The position numbers and the translations under genes are program-made. A stretch of DNA of 25,084 nt from Bacteroidales bacterium (GTDB lineage Bacteria; Bacteroidota; Bacteroidia; Bacteroidales; JAOZQN01), in contig JAOZTW010000004.1 of assembly GCA_029938985.1 (NCBI GenBank), forward strand, positions 4,064-29,147, written 5' to 3'. Below are positions 9,101-17,021 of this stretch, in pieces (within the stretch, counting starts at the first letter, position 1; each line of letters opens with the position of its first letter). The notes under the pieces were generated by a model. The model ran no database searches, was not told the DNA's origin, and saw only the letters and a list, made by a program, of their open reading frames with translations.

Positions 9101-9276
9101 ATATAAATTTAAGTGATTTAAAATATGCTCAAGTTATAGATTTGGAGCAACAAAATAAGATAAAACAAAATATTGAATATCTGATTTTTGCTCTATACTT
9201 TGAACCTCAATTACAAACTATAGAGTATTTAAAAGAATTGTGTGAGAAAAATAGCTATTACCAATATATTAAATGA
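6199..9276 (+). CDS. Type IIG-like restriction-modification protein (N6-adenine)
   Basis: A 1025-aa single-chain restriction-modification enzyme of the Eco57I/type IIG kind. The N-terminal part (about 60-125) looks like a PD-(D/E)XK-type nuclease: RADIVIY (Asp70) followed by IPLEVERKD, where the usual E-x-K reads Glu84-Val-Glu86. The methylase part has motif X (GQFFT, 344-348), motif I DPSCGAGTF (380-388), motif II around ILGIDIEEFS and motif IV NPPY (527-530), which predicts N6-adenine methylation. The last ~450 residues would hold the target-recognition domain. No separate R, M or S subunit is nearby, as expected for this class. The ATG at 6199 is chosen over the in-frame TTG at 6193, which is part of TATATTTG. 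That box lies only 3 nt from the ATG, so the real promoter may be farther upstream. The recognition site cannot be read. Confidence 0.88.
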   Translation: MKIIELQKLWETEKEFYQGKEIGSGVQFFVKKVLQNENLFNLKAGKLSTSDIDRKFEYLEEHSKKNRRADIVIYVNSEIIIPLEVERKDNIDKGVVQIFQYQKDWQKKLGILTDGNEWRFYKSSQYKTFYIADILNNAKDFVTYWNYYIKPQNYYLELFDSNNQLLNNQLNLNFSKNRLIFFDEVTQLISNFKIKLKLIGVFDQNENEKTAIETCYSYLIQFILYKVLIDNDYSNFKKDYDHTVSKIKKAIKDADFYSIIINEIKNISEFITENVYQPFKNEQKIINQKLAEKIRKDLNIEDIAPWLDIILFINRYNFADLKNEIFGFIYENFLKDLYNKNSKGQFFTDPDVVNFMLDKIGFTPKELKQKAIKNEISIIDPSCGAGTFLYSSVDRIIETFDDGTKRQGNYIKSLVLKNILGIDIEEFSLYLAEMNIIMRLLPLIINDKYQNSISEKLKIFKTKDSISEFLDTYITAEEEEINLFSCLKKTALDYPSFMRDQDGLIEMFSSLQQKAGFRERFDYVIGNPPYISYNQCSKQKIEFVKNTSMSNVYGINLNTAPGRIKAYSPKPNLYSYFIALGLALLKPKGKICYIIPQTVLINADQDVIRYHLSQNTTIEKIITFEGKMFIGRGLKQKKPVATSSLIFVARKEKPAKNHKIIVENYKPYIQSKNIDIKEYLNPKNKTSKSVEQDDLKNNIFNWSFLKYNETFAQIIKTYNKHLTINEYRNSLSNYDHIVIDGSVNLLKKDIIKEDIENVTDYYIIPKMIFGKNKAEIFGYYKKDDKIKKAQGSRNHNILLQRPYKILWKYINFDGFYYTDTTNLIPMYQQYCFASTDKSEILFLFAILNSNFTKFLLKKTFKIGNEDKLTFILGLTFVKEFIHIPKITDKNKFIKKEIIRQTEKLIHLESLQLRNFVDFTTSKQKFEKVIVEKNNLVLIDKKGNTTVQNITNKINLVQNIVLQFEKSTNINLSDLKYAQVIDLEQQNKIKQNIEYLIFALYFEPQLQTIEYLKELCEKNSYYQYIK

Positions 9277-9310
9277 AACATCTATAATTTATTTTAAAAC
9301 ACACAGGAGA

Positions 9311-10807
9311 ATGATTAAAATACCTACCTTTAATTATCAAAAAATTGTATCCTTTATTTTTATTGCAATTTTATTTTTATCATGTAATCAAGCTGATAAT
9401 AATATTGAAAAAAATATTTCCTCCGATAGTATAACAATTCATATCAGTACATTTTTGGGTAACCAATCAAGAAACTATTATGGTAACAAATGTCCTGATA
9501 GTCTGAATGTGATATGGAAATTTTACTTAGGAGAAGGATTAAGTCCCGCTTACAACACACAAAAAATATGGAAAGGAGCAGGTTGGACAGGGCAACCATT
9601 ACTTGTGGAAGAAAAAGGAGAATTATTTATTATTCAAGGAGCTTTTGATTATTCATTACGCAAACTTAAAGCAGCAACTGGAGAGCTTGTTTGGCAATAT
9701 AAATTCGACGATATATTAAAAGGAACTGGCTCTATTTGGGTAAACCAAAATGCCGAAAATATTGAAGATAAATATATAATTATTCAAGGAAGTAGAAAGG
9801 GATGGGACAAAACCAAAGACAGCCTGTACTGCACAAGCTTACGTGCTGTGTCTTATATTTCGGGAAAAGAAAAATGGAGAATGAACTCGGTAGCAACCGA
9901 TAGTTACACCAGAGATGTGGACGCTTCTGCATTGATTATTAACGACACAGCTTATATACCATTAGAAAACGCACTGTTTACTGTTTTTGACCCAGATTAT
10001 AAAAATGTGCAAGAATTAGATGGAATGATGCAACCCAAAATTTACAAACAACTGCAATATTATACCCAAGCCGACATAGACGCACACGGCGATGATCTTG
10101 TGCCAGAAGCCTCGCCTACATTATTGAAAAACAGGATTTACACACCCTCGGGAACAGGTTGGGTTTATGGTTACAATATAAACAAAAAAGAAAACGACTG
10201 GGAGTATTATATAGGTGCTGACTTAAATGGAACTCTTCCTGTTACAGATGATAATTGCTTGTTGGTATCAATTGAAAAACAATATATTGACGGCAAAGGT
10301 GGGGTTTTAAAACTTGACCCTTCTAAAAAACCCGAAGATGCTGTGGTTTGGTTTTTTCCAACACCAAATTTTGAATGGTTGCATTGGGAAGGAGGAATTG
10401 TTGGCTCAGTATCAATAAACGACAGCTACATAACAAAAGAAGAACAACATATTGCAGTGTTTATTGATATTGCAGGATATTTATATCTTATAGACCATAC
10501 TCAAATAGAAAAAGACACACTTGTTGTAGCTCCAAACAATAAAGATATGTTTCCTACTCCAAAATTATTAAAAAAAATAAAAATTGTTGGTACAATTGCT
10601 ACTCCAATTATTATTAATGATAAAATAATTGCTCCAACAGATGAAGGACTTTTTTTATATCAAATTATTATTGATAATAACAAAAATGTTGATTTAAAGC
10701 TACTTGATAAAATTGATGATATTTCAATTGATGCAACTCCAATTGTTTGGAATGGAAAAATTTATATAGCAGCCTTAGACGGATATTTGTATTGTTTGGG
10801 AAATTAG
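9311..10807 (+). CDS. PQQ-like beta-propeller lipoprotein
   Basis: A 498-aa protein with a lipoprotein signal ending LFLSC (Cys25), so it is likely anchored at the envelope. The rest has repeated propeller blades of the PQQ/WD-like type: VIWKFYLGEG, LRKLKAATGELVWQYKF, LRAVSYISGKEKWRMNS, GWVYGYNINKKENDWEYYIG and the closing IYIAALDGYLYCLG, each with the W/Y-x-Y-G type turns of these repeats. No PQQ-dependent dehydrogenase active site is seen, so it is more likely a binding or scaffold propeller than an enzyme. The frame runs upstream to a GTG at 9242 inside the preceding gene. The ATG at 9311 is preferred because it opens the signal peptide; AGGAGA touches this ATG, closer than a useful Shine-Dalgarno. 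It starts 34 nt after the restriction-modification gene. Confidence 0.85.
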   Translation: MIKIPTFNYQKIVSFIFIAILFLSCNQADNNIEKNISSDSITIHISTFLGNQSRNYYGNKCPDSLNVIWKFYLGEGLSPAYNTQKIWKGAGWTGQPLLVEEKGELFIIQGAFDYSLRKLKAATGELVWQYKFDDILKGTGSIWVNQNAENIEDKYIIIQGSRKGWDKTKDSLYCTSLRAVSYISGKEKWRMNSVATDSYTRDVDASALIINDTAYIPLENALFTVFDPDYKNVQELDGMMQPKIYKQLQYYTQADIDAHGDDLVPEASPTLLKNRIYTPSGTGWVYGYNINKKENDWEYYIGADLNGTLPVTDDNCLLVSIEKQYIDGKGGVLKLDPSKKPEDAVVWFFPTPNFEWLHWEGGIVGSVSINDSYITKEEQHIAVFIDIAGYLYLIDHTQIEKDTLVVAPNNKDMFPTPKLLKKIKIVGTIATPIIINDKIIAPTDEGLFLYQIIIDNNKNVDLKLLDKIDDISIDATPIVWNGKIYIAALDGYLYCLGN

Positions 10808-10816
10808 TAATTTTTT

Positions 10817-10848
10817 TTTGCAACTAAAAAAAAAAAATTGTATCTTTG
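10817..10848 (+). promoter_or_regulatory. Complete Bacteroidota promoter (TTTG-N20-TATCTTTG)
   Basis: TTTG (10817-10820), a 20-nt spacer and TATCTTTG (10841-10848) match both boxes of the Bacteroidota housekeeping promoter. It is one of the two best promoters in the window. The next start codon is at 11151, so transcription from about 10855 gives a leader of roughly 300 nt. Confidence 0.8.
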
Positions 10849-10854
10849 TGGTGT

Positions 10855-11150
10855 AGATAAAAAATAAATACCCATCAAACTTGTCTGTTTTTTTCTTTTT
10901 TAAAAAGAAAAAACAACAACATATTCTGGAGCTACTTATTATTTTATTTACACAAAATATTTTTTATCTATAATTAGTGAAAAAGAAAAAACAACGAACA
11001 CCAATCTACTTGTTTATTTTGTCCTTTTAAATAATTTAAACAGTCATTAAATAGCGAGCTATTTGCAAATTATTAAAAAACAAAAAAACGGTGTATATTG
11101 GAACTACTAATTATTTCATTTTCACTTATAATCTTTTAATTTAATTTATT
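10855..11150 (+). other. Long 5' leader with internal repeats
   Basis: The region between the promoter and the T9SS-exported gene has no ORF of note. It holds an AT palindrome (10889-10913), the inverted repeat AAATAGC-GA-GCTATTT (about 11048-11063), and an imperfect direct repeat: ATATTCTGGAGCTACTTATT (from 10921) resembles ATATTGGAACTACTAATTAT (from 11095). No known riboswitch is recognised. Confidence 0.5.
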
Positions 11151-13241
11151 ATGAAAAAAAATTTCGCATTAATTTTGTTTTTAGTAGTAAGTGTTGTATG
11201 TTTTGCACAAAAAGGAGAAGTGTATTTAGACGAAGATTTATCAAATGGGGCTTTACCAACTGGTTGGACAATAGATGCTCATAGTGCTAACTGGGTTGTG
11301 TCAAATACTGCTGGAGCTGGTGGTACAGCACCAGAACTTAAATTTAACTATAGTCCAACATTCAACGGTGATTCTCATTTTATTACCCCTGAAATAAATA
11401 CAGAAGGAGTTACGTCTGTTATTCTATCATTTAATCATTATATTAACCATTTTGGTTCTGGTTACAAAGTTGGAGTAGCTACTCGTTCAAATGGAGGTGA
11501 TTGGACATCGGTTTGGGAAAATTATAGTAGTGTAGTTGAAAAACGAACTCTTTTAATTAGTAACAATGATGTAGGAGCTACAGATTTTCAATTTTGTTTT
11601 TACTTCTCAGGAAATAGTTATCAGATAAATTATTGGCATATAGATGATGTACTTCTTTTTGCTCCATATCAACTTGACATAGCTATGGCTTCTGTAAATA
11701 CAATACCATATCAAGCCGAAGGCGACATCGAAGTAGATGCAACCATAGCAAATATAGGCTTAACAAGTATTACACAATTAGATATAAACTATCAAATTGA
11801 TGATGAAACAATAGTTACAGAGCAATTAACGGGTATAGACATAGCAACAACAGAATCGTATAATTATACTTTTGCAACAACAAGTGCATTAATAGGTGGT
11901 AATTACGATTTAAAAGTTTGGGTTTCTAACATTAATGGAAATGGAGACGACGATGACGCAACTAATGATTTATTAAATTTTGATTTATCTATTGCAAGTC
12001 AAACAGTAACAAATTATCCTTTATTTGAAGAATTTACAAGTTCTACTTGCGGACCATGTGCCACTTTTAATTCAAATACTTTTACTCCGTTCTTAACCGC
12101 TCACGAAGGAGAATGTGCAGTTATTAAATACCAAATGGACTGGCCCGGATCGGGAGACCCATACTACACAGCTGAAGGAGGAGTTAGAAAAACATATTAT
12201 GGAGTTAGTGGTGTACCTGCCTTATATACAGGAGGTGGCAGTACTTCAACCAGTAGTGGAGCAGTTAATACAGCTTTTACTACACAACAAAACAAATCTG
12301 CTTTTTTCTCAATAGATGCTACACATCAAATTGATGGTGATAATATTACAGTTCAAGTAGATGTTTTACCTTTTATTACTGGAACTTTTACTATGCATAC
12401 TGTGGGAGTAGAAAATGTAACAACAGAAAATACTGGGAATAATGGAGAAACAGAATTTCACTATGTGATGATGAAAATGCTTCCTGATGCAAGTGGTACA
12501 GAAATAAGTTTTAATGCTGATAATAATTCATACATATCAGAAACTTATGATATGTCAACAACTAATGTGGAAGAAATGAGTGATTTATCAATAGTAGTAT
12601 TTATACAAAATAATGCAACAAAAGATGTATTTCAATCTGCATGGTCGGAAGAAGCGGCAGTTCCTGAGTTAAACTATTCGGCTAACATATTTGAAGGAGC
12701 AACAGATGTACAAGTTGATGCAGATATTGAATTGTCTTTTAATCAAGCAGTTCGTTTGGTTGATGATACTGAAATAACATCTGAAAATATTACAGACTTT
12801 TTAAGTATGACATCTACAACAAAAGAAAATATTACTTTTGATGCAACTATAAATGATGCTAAAACAGGGATAACAATTAATCCAACAAATGATTTACCTG
12901 AAAATACAACTATTTCACTAACAATAGCTGCAGACGCAATTGAAAATTATGAAGATGAATTATTTGCTGGTGATACTTTTGAATTTATAACAGGAGAAGT
13001 AGTTACAGGAATAAACCCTGTTGAATATCAAATTAATATTTATCCAAATCCAGCAACTGATATAGTATATATTAAAGCTCCAAAATCACAAATTTTAATT
13101 TATAACATTCAAGGAGAACTTGTTTTTAAGGCTAATAATGTTCAAAGCATTGATGTATCAAGTTTTGCAGGCGGAATTTATTATGTGAAATTTGTAAATA
13201 ATAATTTTCAAACTACTCGACTATTAAATATAGTAAAATAA
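11151..13241 (+). CDS. T9SS-exported Omp28/thioredoxin-like adhesin-type protein
   Basis: A 696-aa multidomain exported protein. In order: signal peptide 1-19 (VVCFA); a jelly-roll domain of the MAM or choice-of-anchor type (~22-170, with INYWHIDDVLLF); a CARDB-like Ig domain (~176-280); an Omp28-like thioredoxin-fold domain (~285-500) with EEFTSSTCGPC (Cys300 and Cys303) and a GVP cis-proline turn at ~354-356; an SbsA-type Ig-like domain (~506-615); and a T9SS type A sorting domain (~624-696, starting INIYPNPATD). The sorting domain predicts passage through the outer membrane and surface attachment. The CxxC thioredoxin site may be redox-active, but its partner is unknown. The gene has its own promoter and a strong terminator, so it is a single-gene unit. 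Confidence 0.9.
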   Translation: MKKNFALILFLVVSVVCFAQKGEVYLDEDLSNGALPTGWTIDAHSANWVVSNTAGAGGTAPELKFNYSPTFNGDSHFITPEINTEGVTSVILSFNHYINHFGSGYKVGVATRSNGGDWTSVWENYSSVVEKRTLLISNNDVGATDFQFCFYFSGNSYQINYWHIDDVLLFAPYQLDIAMASVNTIPYQAEGDIEVDATIANIGLTSITQLDINYQIDDETIVTEQLTGIDIATTESYNYTFATTSALIGGNYDLKVWVSNINGNGDDDDATNDLLNFDLSIASQTVTNYPLFEEFTSSTCGPCATFNSNTFTPFLTAHEGECAVIKYQMDWPGSGDPYYTAEGGVRKTYYGVSGVPALYTGGGSTSTSSGAVNTAFTTQQNKSAFFSIDATHQIDGDNITVQVDVLPFITGTFTMHTVGVENVTTENTGNNGETEFHYVMMKMLPDASGTEISFNADNNSYISETYDMSTTNVEEMSDLSIVVFIQNNATKDVFQSAWSEEAAVPELNYSANIFEGATDVQVDADIELSFNQAVRLVDDTEITSENITDFLSMTSTTKENITFDATINDAKTGITINPTNDLPENTTISLTIAADAIENYEDELFAGDTFEFITGEVVTGINPVEYQINIYPNPATDIVYIKAPKSQILIYNIQGELVFKANNVQSIDVSSFAGGIYYVKFVNNNFQTTRLLNIVK

Positions 13242-13353
13242 CTTAAAACTTAAGACCATAAACAGCAATGATGAATTGGTTTGCACATTAATTTTCTGTT
13301 GTTTATGGGATTTTGTAATCAAAACAAAGTTTTATTACATAATAATATAAATT

Positions 13354-13390
13354 AAAAAGAGCGATAATAATATCGCTCTTTTTCTTTTTT
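13354..13390. terminator. Strong intrinsic terminator
   Basis: A perfect 13-bp stem, AAAAAGAGCGATA (13354-13366) with TATCGCTCTTTTT (13371-13383), has a 4-nt loop and runs into a T-rich tail. It lies 112 bp after the T9SS protein gene. The A-tract and T-tract at its two sides would let it stop transcription from both directions, which suits its place before a convergent gene. Confidence 0.9.
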
Positions 13391-13484
13391 ATTGAAGAAG
13401 TTAAATAACAAAAAGAACAAGTTTAAATCTATTATATTGTCAAACTTTGTTTTTTACAAAATATTTTATAAATAATTAAATTTT

Positions 13485-13517
13485 AAGGTGTAAACCAATT
13501 CTTAATTCCTAATTGCC
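13485..13517. repeat. AATTCTTAATTCC heptamer tract with 16-bp header
   Basis: AGGTGTAAACCAATTC (13486-13501) followed by TTAATTCCTAATT is shared with 23263-23304, where the same header introduces the same heptamer tract. Here it directly abuts the 3' end of the minus-strand glycosyltransferase gene. It appears to be a dispersed repeat found at gene ends. Confidence 0.75.
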
Positions 13518-13519
13518 AT

Positions 13520-14767
13520 TTACAATGTTATCCTTATAGCTTCATCTAATTTTTTTGCAGATTCTTTTGCAGAATATTTACCCAAAGCTTTAAAGTTTGT
13601 TTTATTTTTTTTATTATGATTAATGAAATTGAAAAATAATTGCTCAATTTCTTTTGAGAAGATTTCTTCTTTTTTATTTTCTAAATAACTTGCAACATAC
13701 TCAGCACAATTACATTCGTGCATAACTTGTACCGCTGTGCTTTTCTTGTGCATAATAGCAAATACTGGATTTTTGCTCAATATTGATTGATATGTTTTGG
13801 AGGCTGTATAATGTTCCTCTGTACTTCCTATAATTAAAACTCCAAAAGCATTGGTTAAAAAATTAAGGATATGTAAAAAAGGAAATCTGTCTCTAATTTC
13901 TACAACAATATCATCAATACCAGCTTCTTTGGCATATTCTGTGATTGATTTATGTGTATAACTCCCTGTTCCTACAAAAAATAATTTTATGTTATTGTCA
14001 AATTTTCCCTCTTTTTTTAATTTATAAATATTATTAAATAACAGCTTGGCAAAATATCCTGATAAAGGTAAAAAAGCTCCTGCATAAACAATAGGTTTAC
14101 AATCAGTATAATCAGACCATGGATATTTTATATTTTCAATTTTAATTTCGTGGTCGTTTGGGTCAAAACCATAAGGCATGCCAACATGTGCAATTGTTTT
14201 GTTTATGAAATTTCTAACTAACACAGGTTGGTAATATGGAGTAGAAACGCCAGAAATTAAAGAAGCTTTTTTTACTGCATAAGGTTCTAATATTTTGGCT
14301 ATTATGTTGCTAAAAATTGCACGAGAATTTTTCCTATTACTAATATCTCTGACCCAAGGGTCAATATAATCAATGCCATAAGGAGTGTTTGTTTTGTTGT
14401 GCAAAATACGCCCAAGAACAGCTGTATAAAAAGAAGGGATAGGTATCCAGATAAAATCAATTTTTCTGTTTTCAATAATATAAAGAGCTTCTTTTTTTAA
14501 AAACTTAAAAGCTCTTAAACCAATATCGCCAATAAATCGAGGTTTGCCAATCTGTTTTGCATCTGTGTAAATTACTTCTGTCTTGGGAGAAACAGTTTTT
14601 AATATATCTTGGTCTAATTTTTCTTCATAGTATTCCGATTTTACAGTTAATACAATAACATGCCAGTCAAAATCGGGTAAATAATTACTAATAAGCCTGG
14701 AACGATGTACTCCTGCTAAATTTGAAGGAGGCCAATGGGGGTAAATAATTAATAAATTCTTTGGCAT
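13520..14767 (-). CDS. Glycosyltransferase, GT4-like (GT-B fold)
   Basis: A 415-aa protein with the layout of a GT-B glycosyltransferase close to family 4. The N-terminal Rossmann half opens NLLIIYPHWPPSNLAGVHRS and has IDFIWIPIPSFYTAVLGRIL and GIDYIDPWVRD, patterns common in Bacteroidota GT4-like enzymes. The C-terminal half has KPIVYAGAFLPLSGYF, KLFFVGTGSY and the donor-site region STEEHYTASKTYQSILS, which carries acidic residues like the family E-x7-E motif. It probably transfers a sugar from a nucleotide donor for a surface glycan; neither donor nor acceptor can be read. It is a single minus-strand gene with no other glycan genes beside it. Its 3' end sits at a heptamer repeat and its 5' end directly abuts MITE-like copy D. 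Confidence 0.82.
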   Translation of the reverse strand: MPKNLLIIYPHWPPSNLAGVHRSRLISNYLPDFDWHVIVLTVKSEYYEEKLDQDILKTVSPKTEVIYTDAKQIGKPRFIGDIGLRAFKFLKKEALYIIENRKIDFIWIPIPSFYTAVLGRILHNKTNTPYGIDYIDPWVRDISNRKNSRAIFSNIIAKILEPYAVKKASLISGVSTPYYQPVLVRNFINKTIAHVGMPYGFDPNDHEIKIENIKYPWSDYTDCKPIVYAGAFLPLSGYFAKLLFNNIYKLKKEGKFDNNIKLFFVGTGSYTHKSITEYAKEAGIDDIVVEIRDRFPFLHILNFLTNAFGVLIIGSTEEHYTASKTYQSILSKNPVFAIMHKKSTAVQVMHECNCAEYVASYLENKKEEIFSKEIEQLFFNFINHNKKNKTNFKALGKYSAKESAKKLDEAIRITL

Positions 14768-14790
14768 TTTATTCTAATTTAAAAAATTTG

Positions 14791-14912
14791 GGCTTTTTTC
14801 ATAAATGCAAATTACTGCCTTATTTTGATTATTTTAAAATCCTCATTTACAATAAGTAAACTGCGGTATTTTAAAAAAAAATGCCTTGTACTTTACACTT
14901 ATGAAAAACGCC
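14791..14912 (+). mobile_element. MITE-like element, divergent copy D
   Basis: A 122-bp relative of copies A-C. It shares the GGC...TTTTTCAT ends, the central CTCATTTAC...GTAAACT segment and the overall size, but most other positions have changed. The flanks AAAATTTG (14783-14790) and AATATTTG (14913-14920) differ at one base, which fits an aged 8-bp target duplication. Its right-end 32 bp (14881-14912) are identical, inverted, to 18207-18238. Confidence 0.75.
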
Positions 14913-15198
14913 AATATTTGTTATCTTTTGTTAAGGTATTGGAAAATAATAAGTTTGAAAACTTCGTCATTATTTTTTACTTTTTTCTCTCTCAAAAAAA
15001 AGTATAGAAATAGCTCACTATTTGCAGATTTTAAGATTGAATAAAACACAAATAAAATTATTGCAAATTTAGTTTAAAAATATTAAATAAAAAATTCCTG
15101 TAGATAAAAAGATTTTGAAACTGCATGTTTTTTCATTTTCACTTAGGAATTATCAAAACATATTGCAGAAAATTTAGGAATAAATATTGTTAATCAAC

Positions 15199-15326
15199 AG
15201 TTCGTGCAGTTTTTATAACTAATGAATAATCAAGAACTTAATAACAGGTTCATATTTGTGTTAAATACCTCAATACCTACATATTAACACATAAGAATAT
15301 AAATATATTCAAAAATTGCACGAACT
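15199..15326. repeat. 128-bp segment with 16-bp terminal inverted repeats
   Basis: AGTTCGTGCAGTTTTT (15199-15214) and AAAAATTGCACGAACT (15311-15326) are inverted copies with one mismatch. A second inverted pair, TGTGTTAA (15257-15264) and TTAACACA (15284-15291), is nested inside. The segment has no ORF and is a candidate second MITE-like element or a structured RNA. No target duplication was found. Confidence 0.6.
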
Positions 15327-15387
15327 TATTATTTTCCAATTCCTTAAAACTTATAATATAAAGCGGTTCATTTTTTGGTAGCTTTTT

Positions 15388-15417
15388 TTTGTTTTGTATA
15401 TTTATTTATTATCTTTG
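15388..15417 (+). promoter_or_regulatory. Orphan Bacteroidota promoter (TTTG-N18-TATCTTTG)
   Basis: TTTG (15388-15391), an 18-nt spacer and TATCTTTG (15410-15417) make a good match to the Bacteroidota promoter. The next gene, thiL, starts more than 500 nt downstream, so this promoter would give either a very long thiL leader or a separate non-coding transcript. Confidence 0.6.
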
Positions 15418-15618
15418 TGTAAATTAGTAACTAAAGTTTTTGCCTTCATATTTACCTGATTATTAGATAGTTATAGCTTTTCAGTAAAAACATAACACCT
15501 ATATAATCAACATATTAAGTTTCTATAAAAAACACTTAATTAGCATACTGTAAGCATTTTACAAGTGGTATTACAAAAAGTTTGTTTTATGCAATTTATA
15601 AAAAAAAGTATAAAAATA

Positions 15619-15650
15619 GCATTTTTCATAAAAATAATGGATAAGGAATT
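15619..15650 (+). repeat. Short MITE-family remnant
   Basis: GCATTTTTCATAA followed by an ATGGATAAGG-like stretch resembles the remnant at 3690-3722 and the left end of copy D. Only one end is present. It is a weak match, listed because the same end occurs several times in the window. Confidence 0.35.
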
Positions 15651-15847
15651 GTCAATTTTATACTAAGTACCAATACAAAAGTTTTTACACATTTGTATTA
15701 TTTTAATCTATTGGTTTATAGTAATATAATTGTATCATTGAACCATTGAATAATTGTATCATTCCTTATTTTGGTAATTGCATTTATAATTATCAATTAT
15801 TTATTTTAATATGCCTAATAGTAAACTGATGTAGTTCCTTAATTAGA

Positions 15848-15906
15848 GCTTTGCTCAGACAAACTTTAGATTGAGCAAAGCCCAGCATCTGCAACTAAAG
15901 TTGCAG
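15848..15906. repeat. Double hairpin upstream of thiL
   Basis: Two perfect hairpins stand side by side: GCTTTGCTCA (15848-15857) with TGAGCAAAGC (15872-15881), and CTGCAACT (15889-15896) with AGTTGCAG (15899-15906, 2-nt loop). They end 32 nt before the thiL start. There is no T-tract, so they do not look like terminators. A dispersed palindromic repeat or an mRNA leader structure is possible. It does not resemble a TPP riboswitch. Confidence 0.65.
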
Positions 15907-15938
15907 TAAAATTATAAATAAAAATTTAAATAAATATA

Positions 15939-16982
15939 ATGAAAAAACAAAAATTAACCGAACTCTCCGAACTTGGAGAATTTAAAGTTATTGAAAACCT
16001 AACAAAAGGTTTTAGTACAGTAAACAAAAGCACTATTAAAGGTGTGGGTGACGATGCTGCTGTAATTGACAGTGCCGATAAACAAACTGTGATTACAACA
16101 GATTTACTTGTTGAGGGAATTCATTTTGACTTAACCTATTCCTCGCTCAAATACATTGGCTACAAGTCTGTTGTGGTAAATATTTCTGATGTATATGCAA
16201 TGAATGCTATCCCAAAACAAATAACTGTTTCTATTGCTGTTTCAAACAGGTTTTCGTTTGAGGCTTTAAATGAAATTTATGCAGGAATTAATCAAGCATG
16301 CAAAGCCTATGGTGTTGATTTAGTTGGTGGCGACACCTCTTCTTCAAAAATAGGATTTTTTATAAGTGTAACAGCAATTGGAGAGGTAGATAAAGGTAAG
16401 GCAGTTTATAGAAACACAGCTCAAACCAATGATTTAATATGTGTTAGTGGCGATTTGGGTGCAGCTTATATGGGTTTACAATTATTAGAAAGAGAAAAAT
16501 TAGTTTTTGAAAGTGTACCTGGAGTTCAACCAGATTTTTCTAATTATAAATATATTCTCCAACGACAAATGAGACCTGACGCACGAAAAGATGTAATAGA
16601 ATTGCTGGCAGAAAAGAATCTTATGCCCACTTCAATGATAGATATTTCTGACGGTTTGTCTTCAGAAATACTGCATGTTTGCAATAGCTCGCAAAAAGGT
16701 TGCGAAATACACGAAAACAAACTACCAATACATGAACAAACCAAACAAATGTCTGACGAGCTTGGCATAGAGCCAACAATAGCGGCAATGAATGGTGGCG
16801 AAGACTACGAACTGCTTTTTACAATTCCTCTTTCTGATTACGAAAAGATAAAAGAATTTAAACAAATATCTATAATTGGTAATATAACCGACAAAAAAGG
16901 AAAAATGGATTTGATAACAGAAAACGGTGTTAGAGTACCAATTACAGCTCAGGGTTGGAATACTTTGGAAAACAAAAAGTAA
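15939..16982 (+). CDS. thiL: Thiamine-monophosphate kinase
   Basis: A 347-aa ThiL, which phosphorylates thiamine monophosphate with ATP to the cofactor thiamine diphosphate, the last step of thiamine biosynthesis. The signatures of the PurM/ThiL fold are present in order: GVGDDAAV (35-42), TTDLLVEGIHF (53-63), VVNISDVYAMNA (79-90), VGGDTSSS (129-136), ISDGLSSE (236-243) and GGEDYELLFT (286-295). These acidic residues bind metal and phosphate in the family. Length is normal. No other thi gene is nearby, and no TPP riboswitch is recognised in the leader; the leader carries a double hairpin instead. The ATG at 15939 is the first in frame and gives the usual N terminus TELSELGEFKVI. Confidence 0.95.
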   Translation: MKKQKLTELSELGEFKVIENLTKGFSTVNKSTIKGVGDDAAVIDSADKQTVITTDLLVEGIHFDLTYSSLKYIGYKSVVVNISDVYAMNAIPKQITVSIAVSNRFSFEALNEIYAGINQACKAYGVDLVGGDTSSSKIGFFISVTAIGEVDKGKAVYRNTAQTNDLICVSGDLGAAYMGLQLLEREKLVFESVPGVQPDFSNYKYILQRQMRPDARKDVIELLAEKNLMPTSMIDISDGLSSEILHVCNSSQKGCEIHENKLPIHEQTKQMSDELGIEPTIAAMNGGEDYELLFTIPLSDYEKIKEFKQISIIGNITDKKGKMDLITENGVRVPITAQGWNTLENKK

Positions 16983-17021
16983 AAATATTTTAAATAATAA
17001 TTAGTTTTACTGAAAAAAAAT

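Larger units (their letters stand above)
14768..15938. other. 1.2-kb gene-free region rich in repeats
   Basis: No credible gene is present: a 60-codon frame at 14825-15007 is low complexity and overlaps repeat copy D. The region holds copy D (14791-14912), a short dispersed repeat (14931-14950 and 15328-15349, inverted), a 128-bp inverted-repeat-bounded segment (15199-15326), an orphan promoter (15388-15417), a MITE remnant (15619-15650) and a double hairpin before thiL (15848-15906). Confidence 0.8.

Noticed and set aside
9242..9310. GTG start that would overlap the RM gene
   Set aside because: The extension puts 23 residues before a normal lipoprotein signal; the ATG at 9311 is the natural start.
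14825..15007. 60-codon frame in the spacer before thiL
   Set aside because: It overlaps MITE-like copy D and simple AT-rich sequence; no protein family pattern.
15848..15938. TPP riboswitch before thiL
   Set aside because: The conserved CTGAGA and ACCTGA-type core pieces of the TPP riboswitch are not present in order.
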